Positions 56,318 through 64,000 of a DNA stretch of 64,000 nt are shown here, in pieces. Position 1 is the stretch's first letter, and every line of letters begins with the position of its first letter. The notes under the pieces are model-generated. The model had not been told where the DNA came from, did not search any database, and was given only the letters and a program-made list of their open reading frames with translations. The position numbers were made by a program, and so were the translations under genes. Origin of the DNA: Isosphaeraceae bacterium (lineage in GTDB: Bacteria > Planctomycetota > Planctomycetia > Isosphaerales > Isosphaeraceae); contig BPJS01000001.1 in assembly GCA_026004735.1 (NCBI GenBank), positions 2,739,641-2,803,640 of the forward strand, read 5' to 3'.

Positions 56318-57463
56318 ATGGCCCAGAAGAAACCTTTGAATATCGGCGTCGTCGGCTACGGCTTCATGGGCCGGACGCACTCGAACGCTTACAGACAGGC
56401 GCCCCAGTTTTTTGACCTGCCCTATCGGCCTGTTTTGAAGGCGATTTGCGGCCGCAACGAGGAAAATGCCCGCAGATTTGCCGACACCTGGGGCTACGAA
56501 GGATACGAGACTGACTGGCGTAAACTCGTCGAGCGGAAGGATATCGACGCCATCGACATCTGCACGCCCAACGACTCCCACGCCGAGATCGCCATCGCTG
56601 CCGCCCAGGCCGGCAAGATGGTCCTCTGCGAGAAGCCCCTGGCGCGCACCCTCGACGAAGCGCGGCCGATGGTCGAGGCCGTCGAGAAGGCCGGCGTCGC
56701 CAACACCGTCTGGTACAACTACCGCCGCGTACCAGCCGTGACCCTCACCAAACAACTCGTCGATGCGGGCAAACTTGGCAAAATCTTCCACTACCGCGCC
56801 AACTTTCTCCAGGATTGGACGATTTCAGCCGACCTGCCTCAAGGCGGCGCCGGTCTGTGGCGGCTCGACGTCGCGGCGGCCGGTTCGGGCGTCACCGGCG
56901 ACCTGCTAGCGCATTGCATCGACACAGCGCTTTGGATCAACGGCCCAATTGAGCGCGTCTGCGCCATGACCGAGACGTTCGTCAAGCAGCGCAAGCATAA
57001 CCTGACCGGCAAGGTCGAACCGGTCGGGATCGACGACGCCTGCGCCTTCCTCTGCCGCTTCCGCAACGGCTCGCTCGGGCTGTTCGAGTCGACCCGCTAC
57101 GCCCGCGGCCACAAAGCGCTCTACACCTTCGAAATCAATGGTGAAAAGGCCAGCGTCAAGTGGGACCTCCACGACCTGCATCGCCTTCAGTATTTCCATC
57201 ATGGCGACGAAAGCGTGGTCCGAGGATGGCGTTCGATCCACGTCACGGATGCCGATCAGCCGTACATGAAGCACTGGTGGGTCCCCGGCCTCCAGATTGG
57301 CTATGAGCATACCTTTATTCACCAGGCTGCCGACTTCCTGACCAACCTCGGGTCTGGCGAACCCACATCGCCGACGTTTCGCGAGGCCCTGGAGTCGCAG
57401 GCCGTCTGCGACGCGGTGCTTGGCTCGGCCCGGTCGGGCGGCTGGGAATCGGTCGGCTCCTGA
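56318..57463 (+). CDS. Gfo/Idh/MocA family NAD(P)-dependent dehydrogenase
   Basis: The 381-residue enzyme begins with [21 protein letters not shown] (GxGxxG Rossmann site). [39 protein letters not shown] (catalytic Lys of E-K-P) and [16 protein letters not shown] follow. The C-terminal domain has [22 protein letters not shown] (Asp/His pair) and [24 protein letters not shown]. It is complete, with no signal peptide. Members oxidise sugars, inositols or aldoses; position between two TIM-barrel epimerases suggests a rare-sugar or cyclitol pathway. Confidence 0.94.
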   Translation: MAQKKPLNIGVVGYGFMGRTHSNAYRQAPQFFDLPYRPVLKAICGRNEENARRFADTWGYEGYETDWRKLVERKDIDAIDICTPNDSHAEIAIAAAQAGKMVLCEKPLARTLDEARPMVEAVEKAGVANTVWYNYRRVPAVTLTKQLVDAGKLGKIFHYRANFLQDWTISADLPQGGAGLWRLDVAAAGSGVTGDLLAHCIDTALWINGPIERVCAMTETFVKQRKHNLTGKVEPVGIDDACAFLCRFRNGSLGLFESTRYARGHKALYTFEINGEKASVKWDLHDLHRLQYFHHGDESVVRGWRSIHVTDADQPYMKHWWVPGLQIGYEHTFIHQAADFLTNLGSGEPTSPTFREALESQAVCDAVLGSARSGGWESVGS

Positions 57464-57485
57464 ATCTTGTGCGGAGCCCAAACCC

Positions 57486-58064
57486 ATGACCGTGCCCTCG
57501 ACACGACCGCGCCGCCAGCGCTTTCATCTGGTCGAGGGCATGGTGCTGATCGCGGGGATCGCCGTCTCCTTCTGGTTGTTCACTCCAGCACTCCGGGAAA
57601 ACTTCCTGGGCGAAGGGCAGCCTCGGGGCATCAACCTGTTGGCCTCGCCACTGGCGTTTCTTCCGATCGTCATTGTGCTCGGCGGGCTATCGTGGGTGGG
57701 CGTGCCGTTGCTCCTGATCGAGCGAGCGCGGCGGCGGCGCGACCCTGCCTGGGGCGAGGGCCGCATCCTCTGGTTCGCCACCGGGTCGGCGTCCTGGCTG
57801 CTCTGGCCGCCAATCATCGCGCGTCGGGCTACCGGATCCAATATCAATGGTGTCTCCGAGGTGTGCTACATCTACGGTACGCCGCTCATGGCCCTCTACG
57901 TGATCTGGGCGCTCTGGGCCGGAGGCCGGCTCCGGCGCAATCGTCGCCGGCGCCTGGTCCGCCGCTCCTGGCGCGAGCGTTTTGGCCTGATCTTGGGCGC
58001 TCTCTGGGCCTGCACCGGCTTGTACTTGCTTGCCTGGATCTACGCTGGCGACTGGCGGCGTTAG
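57486..58064 (+). CDS. Small integral membrane protein
   Basis: From ATG 57486 the product is 192 residues with about five hydrophobic segments: VEGMVLIAGIAVSFWLFTPAL, LAFLPIVIVLGGLSWVGVPLLLIE, ATGSASWLLWPPIIA, IYGTPLMALYVIWALWAGG and FGLILGALWACTGLYLLAWIY. Arg-rich loops (RARRRRDP, RRNRRRRLVRRSWRER) lie between them. No family is recognised. It lies 22 bp after the dehydrogenase stop and is probably co-transcribed. Confidence 0.65.
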   Translation: MTVPSTRPRRQRFHLVEGMVLIAGIAVSFWLFTPALRENFLGEGQPRGINLLASPLAFLPIVIVLGGLSWVGVPLLLIERARRRRDPAWGEGRILWFATGSASWLLWPPIIARRATGSNINGVSEVCYIYGTPLMALYVIWALWAGGRLRRNRRRRLVRRSWRERFGLILGALWACTGLYLLAWIYAGDWRR

Positions 58065-58157
58065 TCTGGTTGGCGCGGGAGGCGCGGCGTATCCTGAGGG
58101 TTCCGCGTCGGCTGCTCCCGAGGCGCTCTCCTCCCAAACGAAAAGGTTTGCTCGGCC

Positions 58158-59000
58158 ATGAAGACCGGCATGAACTTGCTGCTCTGGACCGATCACGTCA
58201 CCGAGGCCCACGACGGTCTGCTCGAACAGCTCAAGTCGATCGGTTTTGACGCCGTCGAAATCCCAATCTTCGACACTTCGAGCACCAAACCGTACGAGCG
58301 GCTCGGCCAGCGGTTGCAGTCGCTGGGCCTCCGGGCCACGGGCGTCACCGTCATGGGGCCGGAGACCAACCCGATTTCGCCCGACCGGGCGATCCGCGAT
58401 GCCGCCGTCGCGCATCTGGACCGTGTGCTTGAATGCGGCCAGGCGTTTGGTTGCGAGATCCTCTGCGGCCCGACCCACTCGGCCATCGGGATCTTCTCCG
58501 GCAATGGTCCGACCGAAGACGAGTTTAAGGCTGGCGTCGAGACCCTCCAACGCGCCGGCGACAAGGCCGCGGCGCGCAATATCCGAATCGCGACCGAATA
58601 CCTCAATCGCTTCGAAATCTACTTTCTGACGACGGCGGCCCAGACCGTCCGCTTCGTCGAGGCCGTCAACCACCCCAACGTCAAGATGATGTACGACAGT
58701 TTCCACGCCAACATCGAGGAGAAGGATCAGGCGCGAGCGCTCGCCTCGTGTGCTCGGCATGTGATCCATGTCCACGTCTCCGAGAATGATCGCGGCGTCC
58801 CGGGCAGTGGCGGGGTGAACTGGTCCTCGTTCTGGTCAGGAATCCACGCCAACAAGTATGATGGCTTTTTGACCATTGAGGCGTTTGGCCGCGCTTTGCC
58901 TGCCCTGGCCGCCGCCACGCGGGTTTGGCGCGACCTGTTTGACGACCCGATCGCGCTGTGCCGCGACGGTCTCGCCTTTATCAAGCAGCATGCCGGTTGA
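58158..59000 (+). CDS. Sugar phosphate isomerase/epimerase, D-tagatose 3-epimerase-like
   Basis: The 280-residue TIM barrel matches the D-tagatose/D-psicose 3-epimerase family. KTGMNLLLWTDHVTEAH, EQLKSIGFDAVEIPIFD and LGLRATGVTVMGPETNPIS lead to the metal ligands: Glu in RIATEYLNRFEIYFL, Asp/His in VKMMYDSFHANIEEK, His and Glu in HVIHVHVSENDRGVPGSGGVNW, and Glu in GFLTIEAFGRAL. Spacing and the HVSENDRGVPG loop (substrate 1,2,3-hydroxyls) are intact. It interconverts ketoses at C3; exact sugar unknown. Confidence 0.9.
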   Translation: MKTGMNLLLWTDHVTEAHDGLLEQLKSIGFDAVEIPIFDTSSTKPYERLGQRLQSLGLRATGVTVMGPETNPISPDRAIRDAAVAHLDRVLECGQAFGCEILCGPTHSAIGIFSGNGPTEDEFKAGVETLQRAGDKAAARNIRIATEYLNRFEIYFLTTAAQTVRFVEAVNHPNVKMMYDSFHANIEEKDQARALASCARHVIHVHVSENDRGVPGSGGVNWSSFWSGIHANKYDGFLTIEAFGRALPALAAATRVWRDLFDDPIALCRDGLAFIKQHAG

Positions 59001-59039
59001 GTCGGCCGTTCGGTTCCGCGTTGGGAAGGTGAAGCGTCG

Positions 59040-60704
59040 ATGCGGATTGTGATTATCGGCGGGGTCGCCGGCGGCGCGTCCTGCGCCGCTCGCGTCCGCC
59101 GCCTCTCGGAAGACGCCGAGATCGTCCTGGTCGAGCGCGGCCCGTTTGCCTCGTTCGCCAATTGTGGTCTGCCCTATTTCGTCGGCGACGTGATCCGCGA
59201 CGAGGGCAAACTGCTCGTCGCTGGACCCGATCTCTTCCGCGACCGGTTCCGGATCGACGTCCGCCTGGAAACCGAGGCCACCGCGGTCGATCCCGCGCGT
59301 CGGGTCGTTGCGCTCCGCGATCGCCGCACGGGGGGCGAATCGGAGCTGACCTACGATGCCCTGGTCTTGGCCACCGGCGCCGCGCCGGTCCGGCCACCCC
59401 TGCCGGGTATCGACTCGCCCGGCATCTTCTCGGTCCGGACGATCCCGGATACCCGCCTGATCCGCAACTGGATCGACGAGCAGAGCGCTCGCTCTGCCGT
59501 CATTGTGGGCGGCGGCTTTATCGGTCTCGAAATGGCCGAGAACCTCGTACGCCGCGGCTTGACCGTACAGATCATCGAAGGTCTGCCCCAGGTGATGGCT
59601 CCGCTCGACCCTGAGATGGTCACCCCTGTCCACGCACGCCTTCGCCAACACGGCGTCGAGCTGCATCTCGGACAGATGGTTGCTGGTTTCGAGCCGACGC
59701 CGACCGGCGCGCTGCGGGTTCAGACCCAGTCCGGCCGCTCCATCCACGGCGACCTGGTCATTCTCGCCATCGGCGTCCGCCCCGAAACCACTCTGGCAAA
59801 GGCCGCCGGCCTGGAGATCGGCGCCCGCGGGGGCGTCCGCGTCAACGAGCAAATGCGTACCAGCGACCCGCACATCTGGGCCGTGGGCGACCTGGTCGAG
59901 GTCCGCGACGTCATCACCGGCGAGTGGACCCTGATCCCGCTGGCTGGCCCCGCCAATCGCCAGGGCCGCGTTGCCGCCGACGCCATTCTGGGCCGACCGA
60001 CCACGTTCCGCGGAGTTCAGGGGACGAGTGTCGTCGGACTCTTCGGCCTGACGATCGCCTGCACCGGCGCCAACGAGAAGACTCTCCGGCGGCATGGACG
60101 CGCGTATCAAGTCGCCTATCTTCACCCGGGCCACCACGCCGGCTACTACCCCGGCGCTCGCCCGATTCATCTCAAACTGATCTTCGACCCGGCCGACGGC
60201 CGGATCCTGGGCGCGCAGGCCGTTGGCGAAGAAGGCGTCGACAAACGCATCGACGTCATCGCTCTGGCGATTCAGAAGGGCGGTACCGTCTTCGACCTCG
60301 AGGAGGCCGAGCTTTGCTATGCGCCCCAGTTCGGCGCTGCCAAGGATCCGATCAACATGGCCGGCATGATCGCCGCCAACGCCCTCCGTGGCGATGCCCC
60401 ACTGGCCCGTTGGGACGAACCGATCGACGGAGCGATCCTTCTGGACGTCCGTGAGCGTTCCGAGTTCGACGCCGGCCATGCCCCTGGCGCCCTCCACATC
60501 CCACTCCACGAACTTCGCGATCGATTGGCCGAATTGCCTGCCGATCGGCCTATCCTTGCCTACTGCCGCGTCGGCCAGCGCGGTTACTATGCCACCCGGC
60601 TGCTTCGGCTCCACGGCCGCGACGCCCGCAATCTCACCGGCGGTTTCGTGACGTATGAAGCGATGCGTGAGGCCGGCCTGCTGGCATCGGAGTCCCCGCC
60701 GTGA
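59040..60704 (+). CDS. CoA-disulfide reductase-like FAD/NAD(P) oxidoreductase fused to rhodanese domain
   Basis: The 554-residue enzyme has the FAD motif RIVIIGGVAGGASCAARVRRL, a redox-active single Cys42 in FASFANCGLPYFVGD and NAD site SAVIVGGGFIGLEMAENLV. IWAVGDLVEVRD closes the FAD site, and the pyridine-nucleotide dimerisation domain has YAPQFGAAKDPINMAGMIA. Residues about 460-550 are a rhodanese domain (ILLDVRERSEFDAGHAPGALHIPLHELRDRL) with its Cys in AYCRVGQRGYYATRLL. Such CoADR-RHD proteins reduce CoA-disulfides, persulfides or polysulfides. The stop overlaps the next start (TGATG). Confidence 0.94.
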   Translation: MRIVIIGGVAGGASCAARVRRLSEDAEIVLVERGPFASFANCGLPYFVGDVIRDEGKLLVAGPDLFRDRFRIDVRLETEATAVDPARRVVALRDRRTGGESELTYDALVLATGAAPVRPPLPGIDSPGIFSVRTIPDTRLIRNWIDEQSARSAVIVGGGFIGLEMAENLVRRGLTVQIIEGLPQVMAPLDPEMVTPVHARLRQHGVELHLGQMVAGFEPTPTGALRVQTQSGRSIHGDLVILAIGVRPETTLAKAAGLEIGARGGVRVNEQMRTSDPHIWAVGDLVEVRDVITGEWTLIPLAGPANRQGRVAADAILGRPTTFRGVQGTSVVGLFGLTIACTGANEKTLRRHGRAYQVAYLHPGHHAGYYPGARPIHLKLIFDPADGRILGAQAVGEEGVDKRIDVIALAIQKGGTVFDLEEAELCYAPQFGAAKDPINMAGMIAANALRGDAPLARWDEPIDGAILLDVRERSEFDAGHAPGALHIPLHELRDRLAELPADRPILAYCRVGQRGYYATRLLRLHGRDARNLTGGFVTYEAMREAGLLASESPP

Positions 60705-61527
60705 TGCTCGCCGTTCTCGCAAGCGCTGCACTGGTTGCCGTCAGCCTGCACGACGAGCGTCTTGCCGGCATCGCCTGCCGTTCGGTCCACCTTGCCTACG
60801 ACGTCCGGGGGGGCGACGACCTCGCGTTCTACAACGAGCTGACCCCCGATCGCTCCGCCCCAGGAACGTTCTTCTGCGCGCTGGGCTTTCAACGAGGCTA
60901 CTTTGGCCTCCAGGAGCTTTCCAACGGTAGGAAGCGGGTGATCTTCTCGGTCTGGGACCCGACGCCCGGAGACGACCCCACGGGGTTGACGAGTCGCGCC
61001 GGGTGAAGCTGCTCCATCAGGCCGAGGCCGCCCGCGTCGGCCGCTTCGGCGGCGAGGGGACCGGTGGCCAGTCGTTTCACGACCTCGACTGGCAGCCCGG
61101 CAAGACCTATCGCTTTCTCGTCCGTGCCTGCGTCGACGGCGAGCGCACCGCCTACGCCGCCTTTCTCCAGGCTCCCGACGACAACGCCTGGACCCACATG
61201 GTCACCTTCTCCACGCCGGCTGACGGCGAGGCTCTCGGCGGCCTCTACGCGTTCGTCGAGGACTTTCAGCGCGACCGCGTCTCGCTCACGAAAGCCCGCG
61301 TCGCGCTGTTCGCCAATGCCTGGGCCCTCGACACTGAGGGCCGTTGGCTCCCCATTGCCTCGGCCCGATTCACCGCCGACACCAACCCCGCCACGAACAT
61401 CGACGCGGGGACACGCGACGGTGCCTTCTTTCTGGCCACCGGCGGCGACACCGTGAACACCCACGCCCAGCTCCGCGACCGCATCACGCTCGACCTGCCC
61501 GGCAATCGCCCCGCCGACCTACCCTGA
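60704..61527 (+). pseudogene. DUF3472-family protein interrupted by a frameshift
   Basis: The ATG at 60704 opens a signal peptide (MLAVLASAALVAVSLHDERLAG) and the start of a DUF3472-like domain (AFYNELTPDRSAPGTFFCALGFQRGYFGLQELSNGRKRVIFSVWDP). The frame closes with TGA at 61004-61006 after 100 codons. The continuation lies in the -1 frame: ESRRVKLLHQAEAARVGRFGGEGTGGQSFHDLDWQPGKTYRFLV up to TADTNPA at the C-terminus, stop 61525-61527. A single extra G in GGGG at 60982-60985 restores GVDESRRVKLL and joins both halves. It is therefore a recent mutation or a sequencing error in a G-run. The family is secreted, function unknown. Confidence 0.8.
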
Positions 61528-61575
61528 CCTCGCGCAGGCGGCAGGGCCGCGCCCCAATTCCCCACCGAGCCGACC

Positions 61576-62232
61576 TCACGCCAACTCCCCAACCGTCACG
61601 AACCCGAACCCTCGCTTGCCCAAGTGCGTGATGATGTGATCGGCCGTCTCGGCGACCTGGGGTCCTGCGGTGTTGCCGTCGTGCAGGGCAACGATCGAGC
61701 CGTTTCGTGCCTGCCGAGCGACCCGTTCGACCACCACGTTTGCCGGCGTCGCCCAGTCGCCGGGCAAGACGTCGCACTCTACAACCCGATACCCTGCCTT
61801 GCTCAGCCGTCGCACCTGCGATGGTCGGACCCAGCCGAAGGGTGGCCGCGCGATCCACGGCCCCGGCAGACCAAGCTCCTGCTCCAATACCGCTCGCATC
61901 CCTTCTAGCTCGGCCAGCACGTCATCCGCGCCGCGTGCAAGCCAGCTCTGGTGCCGTTCGCCGTGCAGCCCAATGGCATGCCCGTTGGAGATCACCCGCC
62001 GCGCCAGCTCCGGCGACCGCCGCACCCGCCAGCCGATCCAAAAGAACGTCGCCCGCACCTGGTGCCGTGCCAAAACGTCGAGCAGCGTGGGCGTATGCTC
62101 TGGGTCTGGCCCGTCGTCGAAGGTCAGCGCGACGACCGCCCGCGATCGGTCGCCGTGCCAGAGGCAGCCCGGCAGCAGGATCTGCCCCAATCGGACGACC
62201 AACGGTCCCGTGTCGATCCAGCGCTCCAGCAC
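61576..62232 (-). CDS. Polysaccharide deacetylase family protein (NodB domain)
   Basis: The best start is GTG 62232, 28 bp after the typA stop and behind GAGGCGG; the longer frame to 62379 would overlap typA by 119 bp. The 218-residue product shows all NodB motifs: VALTFDDGPDPEHTP (motif 1, DD), GHAIGLHGERHQSWL (motif 2, His-x3-His), RPPFGWVRP (motif 3), VECDVLPGDWATP (motif 4) and IVALHDGN (motif 5). The enzyme removes N- or O-acetyl groups from cell-wall or exopolysaccharide chains. No signal peptide is seen at the GTG start. Confidence 0.88.
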   Translation of the reverse strand: MLERWIDTGPLVVRLGQILLPGCLWHGDRSRAVVALTFDDGPDPEHTPTLLDVLARHQVRATFFWIGWRVRRSPELARRVISNGHAIGLHGERHQSWLARGADDVLAELEGMRAVLEQELGLPGPWIARPPFGWVRPSQVRRLSKAGYRVVECDVLPGDWATPANVVVERVARQARNGSIVALHDGNTAGPQVAETADHIITHLGKRGFGFVTVGELA

Positions 62233-62260
62233 GATCGGGCCGCCTCGCTCACCGCGTGCC

Positions 62261-64000
62261 TCAGACGCTGACCCTGGCCTTCCCGGAATCCTTCCGCTCG
62301 GCCCGCTTCCGATCCTCTTCCTTGAGCAGCTTCTTGCGGAGGCGGATACGCGTCGGCGTGATCTCGACCAGCTCGTCATCCTCGATGTACTCGAGCGCGT
62401 ATTCGAGCGTCAGTTGCCGCGGCGGCTTGAGGAGGATGTTCTTGTCGCTGCCGGCGGCACGGATATTCGTGAGCTTCTTCTCCTTGGTCGGATTGACGAC
62501 CAGATCGTTCTCGCGCGCGTTCTCGCCGACGATCATTCCTTCGTATACTTCATCGCCGGGGACGACGAACATCGTGGCGCGCTCCTGCAGGCCGTCGAGC
62601 GCGTAGGCCACGGCCTGACCGCGGACGTTCGAGACCATCACCCCATTCGGACGCCTCGGGATCTCGCCACGGAAGGGCTGATAGCCGTGAAAGTTGTGGT
62701 GCATGATCGCCTCGCCCTGGGTGGCGCTGAGCAACCGGCTACGCAAGCCGATCAGCCCCCGGGCCGGGATCACGAACTCGAGGTGGGCCAACGCCCCCTT
62801 CACATCCATCTTGGTCAATTCGCCCTTGCGAGCGCCGACCAGCTCCATCACGGGTCCCACCTGATTTTGGGGAACGTCCACGACCAGATATTCGACCGGC
62901 TCGTGGACCTCGCCTCCCACGTTTTTCAGAATCACCGTGGGCTTGCCGACCGATAGTTCGTAGCCCTCGCGCCGCATGTTCTCGATCAAGACAGACAGAT
63001 GCAGCAGCCCACGCCCGGAGACACGGAACGAGTCCCGGTCTTCGGTCTCCTCGACGCGGAGGGCCACGTTCGAACGCAGTTCGCGGTCCAACCGCTCGCG
63101 GATATGCCGCGAGGTGAGGAAAGTCCCCTCTCCGGCCAGCGGCGAATCGTTGACGGTGAACAGCATGCTCAGCGTCGGCTCGTCCACCTCGATCCGCGGC
63201 AGGGCCACCGGCGCTTCGGCCGCGGCGATCGTATCGCCGATGTCGACCGCCGCGAGCCCGACGATCGCCACGATGTCGCCCGCCTCGGCCGACTCGACCT
63301 CCGTCCGCCCCAGCTTGTCGAACACGAGAACGCGGTCGGCATTTCCGTTGATGATCTGGTCCCCGGACTTGATCAGCGCCAATCGCTGCCCGCGACGCAC
63401 CGACCCAGACGCAATCCGCCCAATGGCGATCCGACCGACATACTCCGAAAAGTCGAGCGACGTGCAGAGCATCTGGAGCGGCCTGTCCGGCTCGATGCAG
63501 GGTGCTGGCACCTGCTCCAGAATCAGATCGAAGAGCGGCTTGATGTCGCCCTGGGTCGCCTGGGGGTCGTGACTGGCAAACCCCGCGCGGCCCGAGGCGA
63601 AGATGTACGGAAAGTCGAGTTGGTCGGCGTTGGCACCCAATTCGACGAACGTGTCGAAGACCTCGTTGAGCACCTCGTTGGGCCGGGCGTCCGGCCGGTC
63701 GATCTTGTTGATGACCACGATCGGCCGCAGCCCCGCCGCAAAGGCCTTCCTCAAGACATACTTGGTCTGGGGCATCGGCCCCTCGAAGGCGTCGACGAGC
63801 AGCAACGCCCCGTCGGCCATTGCCAAGGTGCGTTCCACCTCGCCGCTAAAGTCGGCATGCCCCGGCGTGTCGATGATGTTGATCTTGGTCCCGCCGTAGT
63901 TGACCGCCACATTCTTCGCTAGGATCGTGATCCCTCGCTCCCGCTCCTGGGGGTTGGAATCCAGGATGCACTCCCCCTGCAACTGGCTGGCGCGGAACTG
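62261..64000 (-). CDS. typA: GTPase TypA/BipA (5' end beyond window)
   Basis: The frame stays open to the window edge, so the N-terminal P-loop is missing. Visible are [26 protein letters not shown] (switch I end), [17 protein letters not shown] (G3), [11 protein letters not shown] (G4, NKID) and ASGRAGFAS (G5 region). Domain II ([21 protein letters not shown]), the EF-G-like domain ([31 protein letters not shown]) and the TypA-specific C-terminal domain ([44 protein letters not shown]) follow. The C-terminus is basic ([21 protein letters not shown]). TypA is a ribosome-associated translational GTPase used in stress and ribosome assembly. Confidence 0.96.
   Translation of the reverse strand, partial: QFRASQLQGECILDSNPQERERGITILAKNVAVNYGGTKINIIDTPGHADFSGEVERTLAMADGALLLVDAFEGPMPQTKYVLRKAFAAGLRPIVVINKIDRPDARPNEVLNEVFDTFVELGANADQLDFPYIFASGRAGFASHDPQATQGDIKPLFDLILEQVPAPCIEPDRPLQMLCTSLDFSEYVGRIAIGRIASGSVRRGQRLALIKSGDQIINGNADRVLVFDKLGRTEVESAEAGDIVAIVGLAAVDIGDTIAAAEAPVALPRIEVDEPTLSMLFTVNDSPLAGEGTFLTSRHIRERLDRELRSNVALRVEETEDRDSFRVSGRGLLHLSVLIENMRREGYELSVGKPTVILKNVGGEVHEPVEYLVVDVPQNQVGPVMELVGARKGELTKMDVKGALAHLEFVIPARGLIGLRSRLLSATQGEAIMHHNFHGYQPFRGEIPRRPNGVMVSNVRGQAVAYALDGLQERATMFVVPGDEVYEGMIVGENARENDLVVNPTKEKKLTNIRAAGSDKNILLKPPRQLTLEYALEYIEDDELVEITPTRIRLRKKLLKEEDRKRAERKDSGKARVSV

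Noticed and set aside
58836..60731. Minus-strand frame of 631 codons
   Set aside because: Antisense to the CoA-disulfide reductase/rhodanese gene, which has full motifs.
60980..61006. Programmed -1 frameshift in the DUF3472 gene
   Set aside because: No X-XXY-YYZ slippery heptamer or downstream pseudoknot was seen; a missing G in a G-run is simpler.

Overview
This 64 kb window is a high-GC bacterial chromosome segment, very probably from a planctomycete of the Isosphaeraceae/Gemmataceae type. The evidence is a DUF1501 / PPC-repeat / DUF1549-DUF1553 / WD40 gene set, planctomycete-type CxxCH cytochrome domains fused to other secreted modules, a PEP-CTERM exported protein and many lone secreted proteins without wider relatives. 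There are no insertion sequences, phage genes or CRISPR arrays. Genes are tightly packed, often with ATGA/GTGA start-stop overlaps. Because GC is high, long antisense frames are common and have been left out.

Layout. 1-6.7 kb: end of a Gfo/Idh/MocA dehydrogenase, a cupin, two exported proteins, then a minus-strand 5-oxoprolinase set (pxpB-pxpA-pxpC) led by an AhpD-like redox gene with an in-frame TGA in its CxxC position. 6.8-16.6 kb: a secreted protein, a GT39-type glycosyltransferase divergent from fabI, a Nudix hydrolase, serA, a cyanophycinase-like S51 peptidase, a class V aminotransferase, a divergent PII-like protein and an S24-like repressor without its catalytic serine. 16.9-22.2 kb: an FHA protein, tRNA-Gly(GCC) with a good promoter, tig and two clpP genes, then a PEP-CTERM protein ending at a strong terminator. 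22.2-34.4 kb: aldehyde dehydrogenase, a hybrid histidine kinase, and a plus-strand acyl-CoA/terpene-type catabolic operon (carboxyltransferase, AtuA, AtuA-related, enoyl-CoA hydratase, acyl-CoA ligase), followed by small proteins and a GT87-like membrane protein.

34.3-42.5 kb: a minus-strand planctomycete operon reading DUF1501, PPC protein, DUF1549/DUF1553 protein and WD40/cytochrome protein. 42.9-48 kb: M1 aminopeptidase, MetE-C-like methyltransferase, a small protein and a BON-MscS channel. 48-61.5 kb: a plus-strand carbohydrate region with an UlaG-like metallohydrolase, xylulokinase, PhzF, a PMT-type glycosyltransferase, a phosphomannose-isomerase-like cupin, two sugar isomerase/epimerase TIM barrels, a Gfo/Idh/MocA dehydrogenase, a CoA-disulfide-reductase/rhodanese fusion and a frameshifted DUF3472 gene. 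The window ends with a NodB-type deacetylase and the 5'-truncated typA.

The most notable item is the AhpD-like gene at 6159-6731. A TGA sits exactly where the second cysteine of a CPxC motif belongs, the frame and family homology continue beyond it, and a 7-bp hairpin with a G in the second loop position starts 18 nt downstream. This fits a bacterial selenoprotein with its own SECIS element. Such a gene is routinely misannotated as two fragments.
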